From Cyanobacteria bacterium UBA11153 (GTDB taxonomy: Bacteria; Cyanobacteriota; Cyanobacteriia; Cyanobacteriales; Coleofasciculaceae): a stretch of 14,498 nucleotides of DNA. Under the pieces are notes generated by a model that was not told the DNA's origin, made no database searches, and saw nothing but the letters and a program-made list of their open reading frames with translations. Below, in pieces: positions 14,428 to 14,498 of the stretch. Each line of letters starts with the position of its first letter. The first letter of the stretch is position 1. Made by a program: the position numbers and the translations under genes. The stretch is from contig DOIX01000326.1 of assembly GCA_003511885.1 (NCBI GenBank), forward strand, positions 1-14,498. Reading direction: 5' to 3'.

Positions 14428-14498
14428 TTCTAGTCAAAATCAACCTGGTGGAGTAGTGAAGGAGAAGATGATGTTTGCTATCCGCTAAACACTGGACA

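Noticed and set aside
14450..14491. Gene start near the right edge (AAGGAG then ATGATG)
   Set aside because: The frame stops after six codons (MMFAIR), so no gene follows.

Overview
The window reads as chromosomal DNA of a cyanobacterium, probably filamentous. Support comes from seven copies of the HIP1 octamer GCGATCGC (starting at 146, 2962, 6461, 9424, 10311, 10616 and 11110), a complete nrtABCD nitrate/nitrite ABC transporter with the cyanobacterial NrtC fusion, a ferredoxin-type nitrate reductase gene narB, GTA-N8-TAC NtcA-type sites, a probable 40-residue NDH-1 subunit (NdhP-like), and heptameric short tandem repeats between genes. Almost all genes are on the + strand; one small gene near the right end is on the - strand.

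Layout. (1) 1-879: 3' end of an AAA+ ATPase of the type found in contractile injection system clusters, followed by a short possible gene remnant and a heptamer repeat. (2) 1166-6905: nrtA-nrtB-nrtC-nrtD behind an NtcA-type promoter. Each gap between genes carries a stem-loop, and a perfect 13-bp hairpin with a T-run ends the unit. (3) 7052-9721: a second NtcA-type site, a structured leader of about 360 nt, and narB. narB carries an in-frame low-complexity insertion, and its stop codon lies inside a hairpin that looks like an IS200/IS605-type right end. (4) 9722-11557: hairpin-rich spacer, an exported TPR protein, and the small membrane protein. (5) 11706-13349: a metallo-beta-lactamase/beta-CASP protein with a C-terminal cysteine motif. 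It converges on a 103-residue gene of unknown function, with AATAACC repeats between them. (6) 13760-14498: a 22-bp direct repeat upstream of that gene, then about 660 bp with no convincing gene but several hairpins, including a second IS-end-like structure.

How the genes work together: NrtA captures nitrate or nitrite at the outer face of the plasma membrane, NrtB forms the membrane channel, and the ATPases NrtC and NrtD drive import. The NrtA-like tail of NrtC is thought to sense nitrogen status. NarB then reduces nitrate to nitrite with ferredoxin electrons. nirA, which often heads this operon, is not in the window, so nitrite reductase must be encoded elsewhere. The other genes have no visible functional link to nitrate assimilation. 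I see no convincing new defence or mobile system. The most unusual features are the RNA-level architecture of the nrt operon and the two repeat/mobile-element intrusions into narB.
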